Source: Daphnia pulex (lineage: Eukaryota; Arthropoda; Branchiopoda; Diplostraca; Daphniidae). Taken from it: a stretch of DNA of 64,000 nt. The position numbers were made by a program, and so were the translations under genes. Location of the stretch: the NCBI RefSeq assembly GCF_021134715.1, contig NC_060024.1, positions 13,442,974 to 13,506,973 of the forward strand. The letters run 5' to 3'. The notes beneath the pieces are model-generated. The model was not told the origin of the DNA and did not search any database. It saw nothing but the letters and a program-made list of their open reading frames with translations. Shown here piece after piece: positions 34,049-44,796 of this stretch. The number at the start of each line of letters is the position of its first letter. Position 1 is the stretch's first letter.

Positions 34049-35017
34049 TTTTGAAACCAGCTTTTCGTTCTGTTACGTTATTGTTTCAAACGAATCCGTT
34101 ATAAACTTACGAACTACGATCCATATTATTTTCGTACGTCTACTCGGAAATTTTTAATAAACAAAGAATTAATGTTCTATGGAATTTAGTCGCCAAATGT
34201 CTCAATCCTCTGCGATGTGCCGGCTATATCGACATGGTGAATAAAACGAGTCTCCCTGCTTCGTCCCCATTCTGCGATTCGAAACCCATCATCAAATTGG
34301 AGATTTGGAGACTCGTGAGTAATCTGGACACATGTGAGCTGAGTAAAAATTGGATCTGGCGAAGGCATCAATATCTTGAAAATTTACCAAAACTTGACAG
34401 GGAAAAGTTAATGTGAACATTTTAAACCTTAAAGAACACAGTTGATTAAATTTTTGTAACATGATATGATCAAATACCTTGAAGCAGAAATTATTTAGCT
34501 TCAGAAGACATAGATTGCGAGCTAGCACTTTGGGATTAGACCATTTTATTTCTACTGTCACGAGCACCTAGTTGGCCAGGTACACAAAAACTTCAGCTGA
34601 AATTATCTGAAAACATTTACAAGAATGCAGTAAGAATCATTAACTAAAATTGTGTGATCAATTACTTAAAACACTTAAATCATTGTCCGATCTCCGTTGT
34701 TTAACCTTTAAATTTGTTTTGAAGTAATGAAAGTTACGACGTGTAATGTCACGTATGTGCGACTGTGATTGTGCAACTGACATAAGATTCAAAACTCATT
34801 ACTAGATGTCGCCACTGTCGTTCTTGTTGTTCCTACGTCCCCTATGTCATGAAACAAGCGAAATGGGCGAAACAATTTATTGCTAATTATACTTCTATTC
34901 ATATGATTTCAAATACCAAATTGAACTTCGTATCTTATGTAGGTTTATCTTTACCTAGTTCCTTATTTTTCTATTATACCAACTTATTTCTTCAAATTTT
35001 AGATGCATAGCTAGTTA
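34049..35017. other. Intergenic after SMC6
   Basis: SMC6 3' UTR, then sequence with small open frames on both strands (34186-34567) that share no features with known proteins. Confidence 0.4.
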
Positions 35018-35947
35018 GCTACTGTCACAGTCAGTCATCCCAACAAGTTGACTTAGCGCTCAGTCACTTTCCATCCACTGGATCCTCATGCTGTCAAAAG
35101 CCTAAAACTCATGTTTGGAGCCCAGATATAGTGGATTCCCATTACTGCTACCACACGAACTACACCACGTTAAATGCCTAACTAAATCATCACCCATATG
35201 ATAAAGGTAAGCATCAACATCACCACGCTACTGCAATAATTCATAACAATTCTTTTTGCATTAGGAAATTTATTCCACCTGAGGAGTAATGCTGTTGGTT
35301 GCTGTAATTCCATTATTACGATTTTTCAACATGAACAATATAGTGTGCTTCTTAGAAAAGGTACAGATTGATATGCTTTTTTGATCTTTATATTTTCATT
35401 AATGTAACACATTTTTTTACAGAGCACGTAAGATCACCACGGACATCCTTGAGCCAATGCTGGATTTGTCCATGACAGAAGAGGGACTTCCACCAACGTT
35501 CTTCTCCATCCTTATCTTCAAGACGTACGCTCTTCCAGCTTCACTACTTCAGTGCTTCTTATGCTGCTAGCCTGCTACACAACTTTTCTTGCTTCACTGG
35601 CGAGTTGGATCACTTCAGTTGCTGTGACACACCTACAGTCACTCACCACGGGATTATGGCCAGGTACCGGACAATTGACTTGTTTTCTTAGATTATATAC
35701 TAGTAATCTATTTGCGTTAAACTCTGTCTGTCATAATTCCAAAATCAGTTCCAAAATCAGGCCCTTCTTGCGCGGAAAAGTGTTACTTAGACTTAGAAGT
35801 GTTTTCTGTTCTAACGCTAGATGGCTTTTCGATAATTGTCAGCTGTTAAAACAGTCAGTTTCAGTTACTTAGCAAACTCTTTAAAAATTTATCGGCAGCT
35901 ATTGTGTGGAAATTTTTTTCTGAAAACTGATGATAACTATCCCGACA

Positions 35948-36334
35948 ACAAAGCTCACTTGTTAAATTTTCGATATTTGCATTTTTTTTCTACTTCCGGT
36001 TTGCTCATTTCACTCGGTAGTTCAGTAAATATTCATCTGAGGAGCAAAAGAACCACATATTCGTGATCCTCGTCGAATTTGTAGTAAAGTTCATGTTATC
36101 TTTTTTACGTTTTCGTACTTCCGGTTTCGAAAATTTTCCTGAACTATAGTTCAGGAAAATTCTCGATTTTGGCCAAATTTTGGATTTCGTTTAAATCACA
36201 CCTAATCGACCCCATTTTTCATGGAGATCACGAATATGTGGTTTAATTTGACGACAGCTCAATGGTTGAGGCGCTGTGGTTACTTCCGGTTTACTTCCGG
36301 AAAATTTTCAAAAAACTAGCAAGTGAGCTTTGTT
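35948..36334. repeat. Foldback element with nested inverted repeats and a perfect palindrome
   Basis: Outer inverted repeats AACAAAGCTCACTTG (35948-35962) and its complement (36320-36334) enclose an inner 18-bp perfect inverted repeat (36051-36068 and 36226-36243). At the centre is a 30-bp perfect palindrome with no spacer (36132-36161; half-site AATTTTCCTGAACTA). ACTTCCGGTTT occurs near both sides. The layout fits a non-autonomous foldback DNA transposon or an old inverted duplication. Confidence 0.6.
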
Positions 36335-36591
36335 CTGCGTACAGTTCGCAATATTGCAAGCTTGATTTTAAGTTAAAAAAATTGCTTCTTTAAATCTTTG
36401 AGCTAAAAAACCTTTTTTCTATCTGTATTATGTAACTTTTATGGCATGTCACTAAATAAGAATTGTTTTCTCTTTATTCAGGTGATGCAGAGGAAGAGGA
36501 AACGTCGAGAAGATGGACACCAAAACGTCGCCGGTATCTCTAAAATGTCATCGCGGATCATCATTTGTTGTTGGTAATATGTTTGTGTCAG

Positions 36592-36861
36592 TTAACCCGT
36601 TGGCTGCCACGCCTTTGTTCTCCCCTGCACGGGCCGCGCTGTTCGGTCTCGTGGTTTACAAGCCGCGGGGTCGGAGAGTCGCCAAGCCCAAAATCTGCCG
36701 CAAGGCGCCTGTTAACAGGCAATGCACCTTAGTCCCCCCCTTGTCAGCACGGACTTGTCAGCAATGGCAAGTCCCACCTTGGTCATGGATCCTTAAGACG
36801 TGGCGCGTAGAATAGTAGAGTGCAACCTACGGGTTGTATGGCGTGGCAGCCAACGGGTTAA
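36592..36861. mobile_element. piggyBac-type MITE with TTAA target duplication
   Basis: TTAA at 36592-36595 and 36858-36861 flank a 262-bp element whose ends are perfect inverted repeats of 18 bp (CCCGTTGGCTGCCACGCC and its complement). TTAA duplications next to termini starting CCC are the mark of piggyBac transposons. The interior is GC-richer than its surroundings and encodes no transposase, so it is a non-autonomous copy. Perfect termini point to a fairly recent insertion, and the small open frame across it (36513-36815) is incidental. Confidence 0.82.
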
Positions 36862-37029
36862 CTTAAGTGTATGTATGTATATGTGTGATTGTAAAAAGTG
36901 GAGGAATTGTGGGTGGAGGTGGGAAAATAAAGCAATTCCTTTTCATGTTTATGTTCATTGTGTCTGAGTAATTTATAACAAAGTAAAGTTAAGCAAATAA
37001 AACAATATATTTGTTACAACTTTGAAGTC

Positions 37030-37340
37030 TTACTTTATGCATAAATACACTTGGCTATTACTTATGAAGACATCTCCTCTTTCAATAAATTTCTGTGAAG
37101 GGTCCAAACACAATGGCTGCCATGAATTCTTGTTACGCCATCCTAAATTTAAAGTACAGAACTGATGATATTAAACACTCTACAGTACGTTTCTTTCGTA
37201 ACTTACCCGCCTGAAAAAGAATTTCGTCCAAAGACCAGGATATGTCCGTATGGAGAGCGACTGAAGTAATTGCCTCTAAAATAGGAACATCTGTCGCCGA
37301 AAGGTTTAAAGGTATTAAGGGAAGTCTTACAAGGTAGTTA
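37030..37340 (-). CDS. 3' end of an unrecognised conserved-looking gene
   Basis: Two exons on the minus strand, about 37340-37207 and 37142-37030, join in phase (donor GTAAGT, acceptor TTTAG). They read LPLIPLNLSATDVPILEA, ITSVALHTDISWSLDEILFQ, AGWRNKNSWQPLCLDPSQKF, IERGDVFISNSQVYLCIK, then stop at 37032-37030. The sequence looks constrained and is not low complexity, but I cannot name it. Upstream exons would have to lie beyond the repeat-protein copies at 37400-38720, or the gene is a fragment. A search of the roughly 80 residues against arthropod proteins would settle it. Confidence 0.45.
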
Positions 37341-37401
37341 CCCGCAATTAATTTATTTTCTCATTAAACGTCCACAATCAAATATCGGTGACTGCCAACT
37401 A

Positions 37402-38170
37402 TTAAAATATAACCGACAAATTTGAAAAAAAAATCCCGTTTGGGGTGTAGTAAACTGGAGAATCAGTGTAGCATTTCTGTTCAACGTAGTGGGAAGGAGA
37501 AGCTTCTGTGTAGTACGTCGGGGCTGCGTAATGCTCAACCGTCTCAGTTGTGGCTGTGTAGATCGGGGCAGAATAGTATTTGGGCGCTTCGGTGTAGTAT
37601 TCGCCCGTTTTGATCGAGAAATTAGCTGGAGACTCGGTGTAGTAGCTGGAGACTCGGTGTAGTAGCTGGAGACTCGGTGTAGTAGCTGGAGACTCGGTGT
37701 AGTAGCTGGAGACTCGGTGTAGTAGCTGGAGACTCGGTGTAGTAGCTGGAGACTCGGTGTAGTAGCTGGAGACTCGGTGTAGTAGCTGGAGACTCGGTGT
37801 AGTAGCTGGAGACTCGGTGTAGTAGCTGGAGACTCGGTGTAGTAGCTGGAGACTCGGTGTAGTCAGATAGGGCAGCATACGTAGCCGTGTAGTACTCCGC
37901 TGTCTTGGTGGTGTAGCTCGCGGCAGAGTAATAATTCGGGGCATCGGTGTAGTAGCTCGGCGAAGCGTAAGTTATGGTACTCCGACGCCTTAGGGGTGTA
38001 GTACTTGTGGGCCTCGGCGTAGTAACTGGTTGTTAAAGTTGTTGTTGTGTAGTAGAGCGGCGGCGTTTTCTATCCGGCTAACCGCTGTACCCAGAAGACA
38101 TCGGTACACCAGTGGTCGACCGAGTCATACAACGCCCAACACCAGCACGACGCTTTAGTTAGCTAAACAT
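37402..38170 (-). pseudogene. YYTEAP-repeat (mucin/cuticle-like) gene copy 1, frame-disrupted
   Basis: Tyr/Thr/Pro-rich blocks such as SYYTDAPNYYSAASYTTKTA, EYYTATYAA, GEYYTEAPKYYSAPIYTA and TYYTEA resemble secreted Tyr/Thr-rich repeat proteins of water fleas. The 5' part (YYAEAHKYYTPKASEY at about 38020) is in a different frame from the middle, and a 20-bp minisatellite occupies 37621-37860. The 5' edge (about 38090-38165) is clearly homologous to 38505-38570 of the neighbouring copy. The frame change and altered ends suggest a decayed gene, though unusual splicing cannot be excluded. Confidence 0.5.
37621..37860. repeat. 20-bp minisatellite, 12 units, inside the YYTEAP gene copy
   Basis: Twelve near-perfect units (AGTAGCTGGAGACTCGGTGT) stand head to tail. 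Only the first unit starts ATT in place of AGT. On the minus strand all three frames of the unit are open, so translation gives a 20-residue cycle: YYTESPATTPSLQLLHRVSS. Twelve units (240 bp) keep the frame of the flanking sequence. Confidence 0.92.
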
Positions 38171-38329
38171 TGAATAAGTTTATACATTAATATTCAATGG
38201 CAAATTAACAAATAGAAAAGGTATGATTGATACAAAATTCAATGTAAAAAATAGAATATTTACCCATAATTATGAACTGGTTAAACGATGAACAATCCAG
38301 TTGTTGAAAAAAACAACTCACTCTCTTTG

Positions 38330-38720
38330 GTACTCCGGCTCTTTGGTAGTGTAGCTCGGGGCAGAGTTATACTTCAGGGCTTCGGTGTAGTAGCTCGGGC
38401 ATTATAAGATGTGGTGGTACCCTGGAGCCTTGGTGATGTAGTACCGGTTGTTTCGTATGTTGTTGTTGAGAAGTAAGGCGGCGGCGTTACGGTTTGGAAT
38501 CCTCCATACCCAGGAGACATCGGTACACCAGTGGTCGACCCAGCCATCAACGACACCATGTTTAACTAAACAACTTATTAATTTAAACATTAATATTTAT
38601 TAATAACAGGAATATTTACAAATAGTAAAAAGTTAACAAAGCTCCATATAAAAACAGAATATTTACCCATGATTGCACGATGAATAATCCTGTTGATGAC
38701 AAATAGTACGCTGCAGTTGT
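38330..38720 (-). pseudogene. YYTEAP-repeat gene copy 2, 5' end with promoter, frame-disrupted
   Basis: A minus-strand TATA box (TATAAAAG, 38773-38780) precedes a probable first exon ending near 38665 (CATG|GGTAAA region). The next exon, after GTTGTTTAG at about 38575, encodes VPMSPGYGGFQTVTPPPYFS and TTTYETTG in one frame, but YYITKAPGY and SYYTEALKYNSAPSYTTKEP in others. The family's motifs therefore scatter over three frames, as in copy 1. Probably a dying member; the promoter and exon 1 look intact. Confidence 0.45.
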
Positions 38721-38812
38721 TGCCGTGTCGGAGATCCTCACTCGACTGATTTTCCACCGCCTTTTTTCTCTCCTTTTATACGATTTTTTTTATCCCTTCA
38801 CCTTTTAAGCCT

Positions 38813-39345
38813 TGCGGCTATTTTACCTTCTTGATAATGATGCGACACGTCCCGTTCTCACCCAACCTCTACACCACATGACACATTTTACGTAATGATC
38901 TCCGTGACCTTCGAAAGTGAAGGAAAATTTTCTTTCCTTCTGCAGGGGATGGGTCTACAACAACCAATATCAAAATGAATACCAAATGGCTATGTAACAC
39001 GTGTCGTTCTCACCCAACCTCTACCCCACTGCATGGCACGTTTTAAGTAATGATCTCCTTGACCTTCGATTATGAAAGACATGCAAATTGGCCTTTCCTT
39101 CTGCAGGTTGACGTTGCTGGGGATGGGTGTACAAAAACCAATATCAAAATGAATACCAAATGGTTATGGCTTGCGGCTATTATACCTGTTTCATAATGAT
39201 TGCAACACGTGTCGTTCTCACCCAACCTCTACACCACTGCACGATTCTCACCCAACCTCTACACCACCACATGACAGTTTTACGGAATGATCCCCGTGAC
39301 CTTCAAGCGTGAAGGACATGCAAACTGGCCGGCCCGTCTGCAGGT
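38813..39345. repeat. Tandem duplication, about three units of 170-180 bp
   Basis: Units starting near 38813, 38990 and 39170 share TTCTCACCCAACCTCTAC, GTAATGATCTCC-TGACCTTCG, CTTTCCTTCTGCAGG and CAATATCAAAATGAATACC. The third contains a further 30-bp internal duplication (TTCTCACCCAACCTCTACACC twice). No coding content. Confidence 0.7.
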
Positions 39346-40861
39346 TGAACTCTACAATGGTAATTGAAAAATAATTAATAAACACTGCATCAGTTGGAAC
39401 ATGTTGAAAAAATACCTAAATTTAACTTAAGACATTCTAAAGTAACGTACGAGTGTACGACTCTTTGTCTCCGTCATCAACAAAGCACAAAGGTTAAGAG
39501 AATTAATAAGCAGACGTGAGACGACGGATGACATTTGTCTTGCAGTACGAATATCTTCTATTAGGGGTCACTTTACACCCACTCCTCAATTGCCGTACAA
39601 CACATTAAATTTTACACTTACCCACTATTATAAATAAGTGGGTTTAGTCTTGACGATGTTGGTAATAAACTCCACAAGTCATTGGTAACGTCTCTCTGTA
39701 ATCTGGGTCTCAATTATCTGGTCTCAACCAAAGTACATGCAACCCTTGATGGTCTATCTGATGATAGTCAGGGACTTGCTTAAAATTGGGCACAAGGAAT
39801 GGCCAGGAAATTCAGAAATTTACTTGTTCTGACGAGGATGGCAAAGAGAAAATCACCTTACTTACCCAAACATGATTTCTTTTCAGGGGTTTTTAAGCAC
39901 TGGCAGAACTATCAAATGAGTGTTCAATGAAAAGAGTTATTATGTATCTCTGTCAAATTGTAAAAAATGTTCTTCAGAATGTTTTAGTTGTTTCATTTAA
40001 ACATGAATTATGACATACATCTTCTGGTAGATCTTTCTTCACAATTTGTAAATAGGCAGGGAGTGCTGTAAAAATTTCTTCTTATCAGGCAAACAAATCC
40101 AGAATGCTTCTTGTGTTGATTTTAAAGTCATCTGACAGACAATCCAGACTTGTTGGGGCTGGGTATGTTGTGGAGCGGACTAAAATTTGAAAACCCAATG
40201 CAGCCTTGTCAAATGTCATTGATTAACTTAAAAAAATAGGTTCATTTTATTTCTTTTTGCGTCAGGTAAATGGTAACTGAGTTAGGAATTCATTTAAAAG
40301 CCGGCTGTTAAGAAGGAATCGACCGATTCATTTAACGGATCGAATTTTCAATAATATAAAAAAGTGACTGGATTTTTAGAAAGATTTTCAAAACAAACCG
40401 ATTTAAGTGACATCTACACAGATGAGATGAAAGCCCTGATTTTCGTCTGCTTTGCGTTTGCGTACGTCATGTCAGGTGTCACATGCAGTTGTGTTAGTTA
40501 AATGTTTTGTCGATGATCAATGGACATAATTATAATAATAATTAAAGTACTGCAGACAAATCGAGTTGGAAATCTAAACTAGAAAGTCAAAAGTACACGT
40601 GTTATGTTATGTTATGTAACATTATGTCCTTCGTCCTTTTGAGTCCATTTTCTTGAGGTTGATTCTCCTTGAATAATCATTCGAGAGTTATCAGGTCATT
40701 CTAAAGGTCTCTTTTCTCTAAATCTTATAGTCGGCCTTAAAGTTTGTGATGACGTGACATTGCCACTCGTGAAGTTAGTCAGAATTGATGAGCATACTGT
40801 AAGTCAAGTCCAGTGTAAAATCATCCCCTGTACAGGAAAAAAAAAAGAAAAAAACAGTGAA
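39346..40861. other. Intergenic, no gene seen
   Basis: AT-rich sequence upstream of TANGO2. I found no extended reading frame, RNA gene or transposon end. TANGO2's 5' UTR occupies the last part. Confidence 0.4.
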
Positions 40862-41978
40862 ATGTGTATTTTATTTGCATTTGTGAATCCTAAACCTGAA
40901 CCTGGTGGTTATAAAATAATTCTTGCCAGTAACCGAGATGAATCATTTTCAAGGCCTGCTCTACCAGCCCATGAGTGGTTACCAAAGCACAGTGGAGTGT
41001 ATGGAGGCAAGTTTATAAGCAGAATCAAATATTATTGTTCTTGTATAATGACACAACTTTTCTCCCAGGACAAGATATGCAGCCAGGAAAAGAAGGTGGA
41101 ACTTGGCTAGCTATGAACAAACATGGCAGGATCAGTGTACTATTAAATGTTGGTCAAAGTGACAGTGAAACAATTGCTGTTGCTGACCCCACTTCAGGAA
41201 GAGGTTTCTATGCAGTTGAATGGGTAACCAATATGAACGAAAGTATGGAAGGAATATTCAATATTGTCAAGGAAAGACATGAAAACCGCCAACAAACTTT
41301 CAGACTTGTTGTTTTTGACACAAAGTAATTTTACTAATGTGAAAAGTTGTAATGTTTTCTGCACTGCATAATTTAATTGACTCTGTATAGTGGAGAGCCT
41401 AAGGTGGGAACGCTGACATATGCGGGTAGCAAATTCGATGGATTTCATGAAGACTATCTTCCTCCTGGAGTTCACGCTTTAGGAAACAACGCTCCTGGGA
41501 TCACTTGGAATAAGATAGCGAATGGGAAAAAGCAATTCGAGGCCATTGTTCAACAAACTAATAAGTGGGAAAACAGAAAAGAACTTTTATGTTCTCTGAT
41601 TGATCTACTAGGAAACAGAGAAAAGTATGTAAACTGAATCACTAAAGTAATTATTCTTCAACTAATCACTTCAAAATTAAGACATTGGCCTGATCCTGGA
41701 ATAGTGGAACAAATGAAAGGTTCTGACCCTATCATGGAGTGTTTAAGTGCCATATTCGTTGATATTCCTAAATTTTATGGGACTAGGTAAGGACAATGTA
41801 AAGTATCTTGTGCATCAAAACTCTTTAACATTTAATCTTATTTAGAACACAGACTGTGATTTTGATTAATTCGGAGAATCAAACGTTGTTTTACGAAAGG
41901 ACGATGAATGGTATTCCCAATGACCAACCGGTCACCTGGATCGAAAGCCACCACGAATTTCCTTTAGAATCCGAGTAA
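40862..41978 (+). CDS. TANGO2: TANGO2 homologue (NRDE family)
   Basis: Five exons (40862-41006, 41069-41324, 41391-41624, 41682-41786, 41846-41978) give 290 residues. The N-terminus MCILFAFVNP with the Cys at position 2, then LASNRDESFSRPA, gives the family's NRDE motif; GGTWLAMNKHGRISVLLNV, HALGNNAPGITWNKI and the C-terminal TQTVILINSENQTLFYERTM follow. TANGO2 proteins are implicated in ER-Golgi organisation and in haem and lipid handling in mitochondria and other compartments. The ORF extends upstream of the ATG to 40754, but Cys2 conservation fixes the start at 40862. Intron 1 uses a GC donor (GGAG|GCAAGT). Confidence 0.95.
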
Positions 41979-42127
41979 GACCGTATATTGATGTTCAGTA
42001 TGTGGCACAGAGAGAAAAGGGAGAGAGTATTTGTGTAAATATTCTGCAGTTACCTTTCATCCACACACTCATATTGGTTTAAATTCATCTAGGGATCGAT
42101 TACACCATTTCACTTCGAGATTATGAC

Positions 42128-44796
42128 TTAGAGATCGACATTATTTAGATCGGCGCCTGAGGTTGAAGGCATGCCAACATCATCCGGTGGAATGAAACGG
42201 CCAATCGGCTGCACTGCTTCCTATAAACAGAAAACTTCAATGAAAAAGTGCCATGTATCCAATAAATTTAATGTAAATAAATTTTCTGTTCCAACAAATA
42301 TCCCTATCACAGCTGCCGTTGCGTACCCTCATCTGTCGTAACTTCAACATTTCTTGTCTAAGCTTGTTCAGAATGGCGTAATTGGGCGCGTTGACAGCTG
42401 CTTTGCTTTGGAGTAGAGTGATTTGCTGTTCTTCTTGTTTCTTCTCTTTTACTGTTTTAAGCGAATGTGAACCATAAAGACGAAGCAATGAACCCCAACT
42501 AGAAATGTGAGGATGCAGCGCCTTCTCCCAGATGAAGAAAAACAAATCGCAAAATTTAAAAATCTGAAACTGATGTTCAAGTTGATTACAATTCACCTGC
42601 AATATGGCCTGGGCTGCTCTTTGCTTTCCATCTCTTTTATTCTTGCATGGTACTTGAACTGTATGCTTTCCAACCGTCATTATTACTTCGTTTTTCTGAT
42701 GTTTCAATGTTTTGAGCTCGTACTTGACGTTCTTATCGCCTAAACCAAAGTTTCTGCAACATTCATAATTATTGAAAATCGTTCAATACGCTAAAGAGAA
42801 AAACTGTTGAATCACCTTTGAAGGCATGTGAGGAGGATTGCGTAAGGGGATGGTTCGCTCGTTTTTGCACACAGTTCGGCAACGCGAGGGTCTTCTATTC
42901 GAATTTCGTTGAAAAACTGCTTTACAATAAACGGTAAGTAACACCATTCAATGCATCTAATAGCAAAATTAAATGCAACGTACGGATAGATCTAAGTCAG
43001 ACTGATGATTTGGTCCCTTGTGACCTGGTTCCGCCTCGTCCAATATTTTTTCCTTCATCTGTGGAATAAGAACTTCTAGTGTCGCTTTCGCTGCTTCCGC
43101 CTTGGCGGCTTTCTTACTCGAACCGACCCCAGTACCGTACTGCATTCCATTAATCAATACCGTAGCACTATAAGGCGTTGCTGCATTCTCTGTCGAACAA
43201 AAATTACCCGATAAAACAATGAAAACAAAAATCGTTGCATTATGGGCAGTCGAATATACCAATTTCTTTAAATGTATAGGCAGGTTGCTTCTTAAGGGCA
43301 TGTTGAACGTATTCATGGAGGATGCAAACGTAACTTTTCCCTGCCGGATTCATAATCCATTCCCGTCGCGATCCACTGTGAGATTTACAAACAAGAAATT
43401 GTTATCACAATTGAAGCCTTCAATATATAATGTTTACTTACCCATTAGCTCCACCAGCAGCACCTTGTCCTTCGCTTTGGGAGGTCGGATCGTTGTGTGT
43501 TGCCGGAATGGAATGTCCGATAGGGAAGGTTATAAGTTTGGTCCCTTTAGGTAAAGTTGGTCGACCCAGTTCAGCCGTCTGTGACAATTTAGCATCGTCA
43601 TCCTCAACAGGGCTTTGGCTTGAGCCAATCACTTGTTTCTTATCCTCATTCAAGGAAAGACCAGATTGGGGGTAAATCTGTCGTTGTTTCCGCAGTTTGG
43701 TGTGCTTTCTCCTAGCTGCCCATGTTCTGTATGAATTTTTTAACGATGAATGAATGAGTAGGTATTAATAAGATTTAAGCAAATTACTCACTTAAATCGC
43801 ATAAGGCGGACGGTTTTAAAATCAAATCGTTTGGAGCAGTATTCGCGCAGCTGAACTCCATTGAGAGAATGTGCTGCCTGATTCTCTTGGACTGATTCGA
43901 TCCGAGCACAGGGGATATCAGGGGCAACATGAGCAGTACCATCTGCTGCAGTGTTAGCTGAGGCCTCTAATAGCTCTTCGGATTTCTGTTCTTCTTTCTC
44001 CTTGGCTCTTTGGTAATGTAGGCAAGGTACGGCGCTAATTGGCACTGCATGTTTCTAAAGATCGGAACTCGGGAGTTTAAATAGAAACAAAAAAGTAATG
44101 TTTAATTTAAAAATTACTCTGGCACTTCCAGGTCCAAGGAAGTAAGGCTTAGCAAGGGTGCAAACCCGTGTAGGTTTGTGAAGGTAGATAGGCATTCCAC
44201 TGTTGTGTGTAACTTGGACCCAATTTTCAGGCAAAACTTCGAAATGGTTCTTACCCTTTTCTTAAAAACACAAAATAAAAATTAAAAAACTTTTTTAAAT
44301 TAAATGTTTTTAAGGAATAACCTGAAAGTGTTACCTTCAAGAACAATTTTTTCTTTTTCTTCATATGCCATACTTGCATCCCCATTACCAGATGGCTTGG
44401 AAGAACCATCTGATTTTTTGAACTTTTTCCTAGATTTCATTTCTTCTGGTAAACCTTAAAAGTTACAAGTTACAGGTAAAAAATATCCACAACAAATGTC
44501 ATATAGTTTGTAAAGTTACCTTCTTCCAACATAGCATCAATTTCATCTTGTTGTATATCAAAATCTTCTTCACTGTCTGCTTCATTGGAACTGCTGAAAT
44601 CACTCTCTGAATTTTCCTTACACTCATCGTCATCATTAGCGTTGCTTTCAACTATTTCATCTAATACATGAAACTCTCTCATATTACTGAAATCTTTGTA
44701 CAGTCCATCTGCGTCATCTTCTTCGGGATCAATATCATCCACTAGTTGAGAACCTTCCAAAATATCTTTCATCTCTTCCATTTCAAATTCTGTCAT
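42128..44796 (-). CDS. DGCR8: Microprocessor subunit DGCR8 / Pasha
   Basis: Eleven exons in consistent phase give 653 residues. An acidic N-terminus (MTEFEMEEMKDILEGS...) leads to the WW-type haem-binding region LPENWVQVTHNSGMPIYLH, PYFLGPGSARKH and VPCLHY, whose Cys is the haem ligand in vertebrate DGCR8. Two dsRNA-binding domains follow: WIMNPAGKSYVCILHEYVQH with GTGVGSSKKAAKAEAAKATL, and the second around YAILLTCLQRNFGLGD with KRDGKQRAAQAILQ. A C-terminal Drosha-contact helix region includes ILNKLRQEMLKLRQM. DGCR8 pairs with Drosha to cut primary microRNAs in the nucleus. The start is the ATG at 44796; codons upstream are 5' UTR. Complete, with all key residues present. Confidence 0.95.

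Larger units (their letters stand above)
35018..36931 (+). ncRNA. Probable spliced long noncoding transcript
   Basis: A chain of good splice signals suggests exons about 35018-35206 (GTAAGC), 35265-35360 (GTACAG), 35423-35663 (GTACCG) and 36482 to a poly(A) signal AATAAA at 36926-36931. The joined exons contain no reading frame longer than about 50 codons in the expected phases. The 5' end is a guess. The last intron carries a foldback element and the last exon a piggyBac-type MITE. A small-protein gene remains possible. Confidence 0.3.

Noticed and set aside
34186-34567. Overlapping open frames on both strands after SMC6
   Set aside because: Short, unsupported by splice sites or motifs, and mutually overlapping.
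37621-37860. Regular 20-bp repeats as a CRISPR-like array
   Set aside because: Units are directly adjacent with no spacers, and the context is an animal gene.
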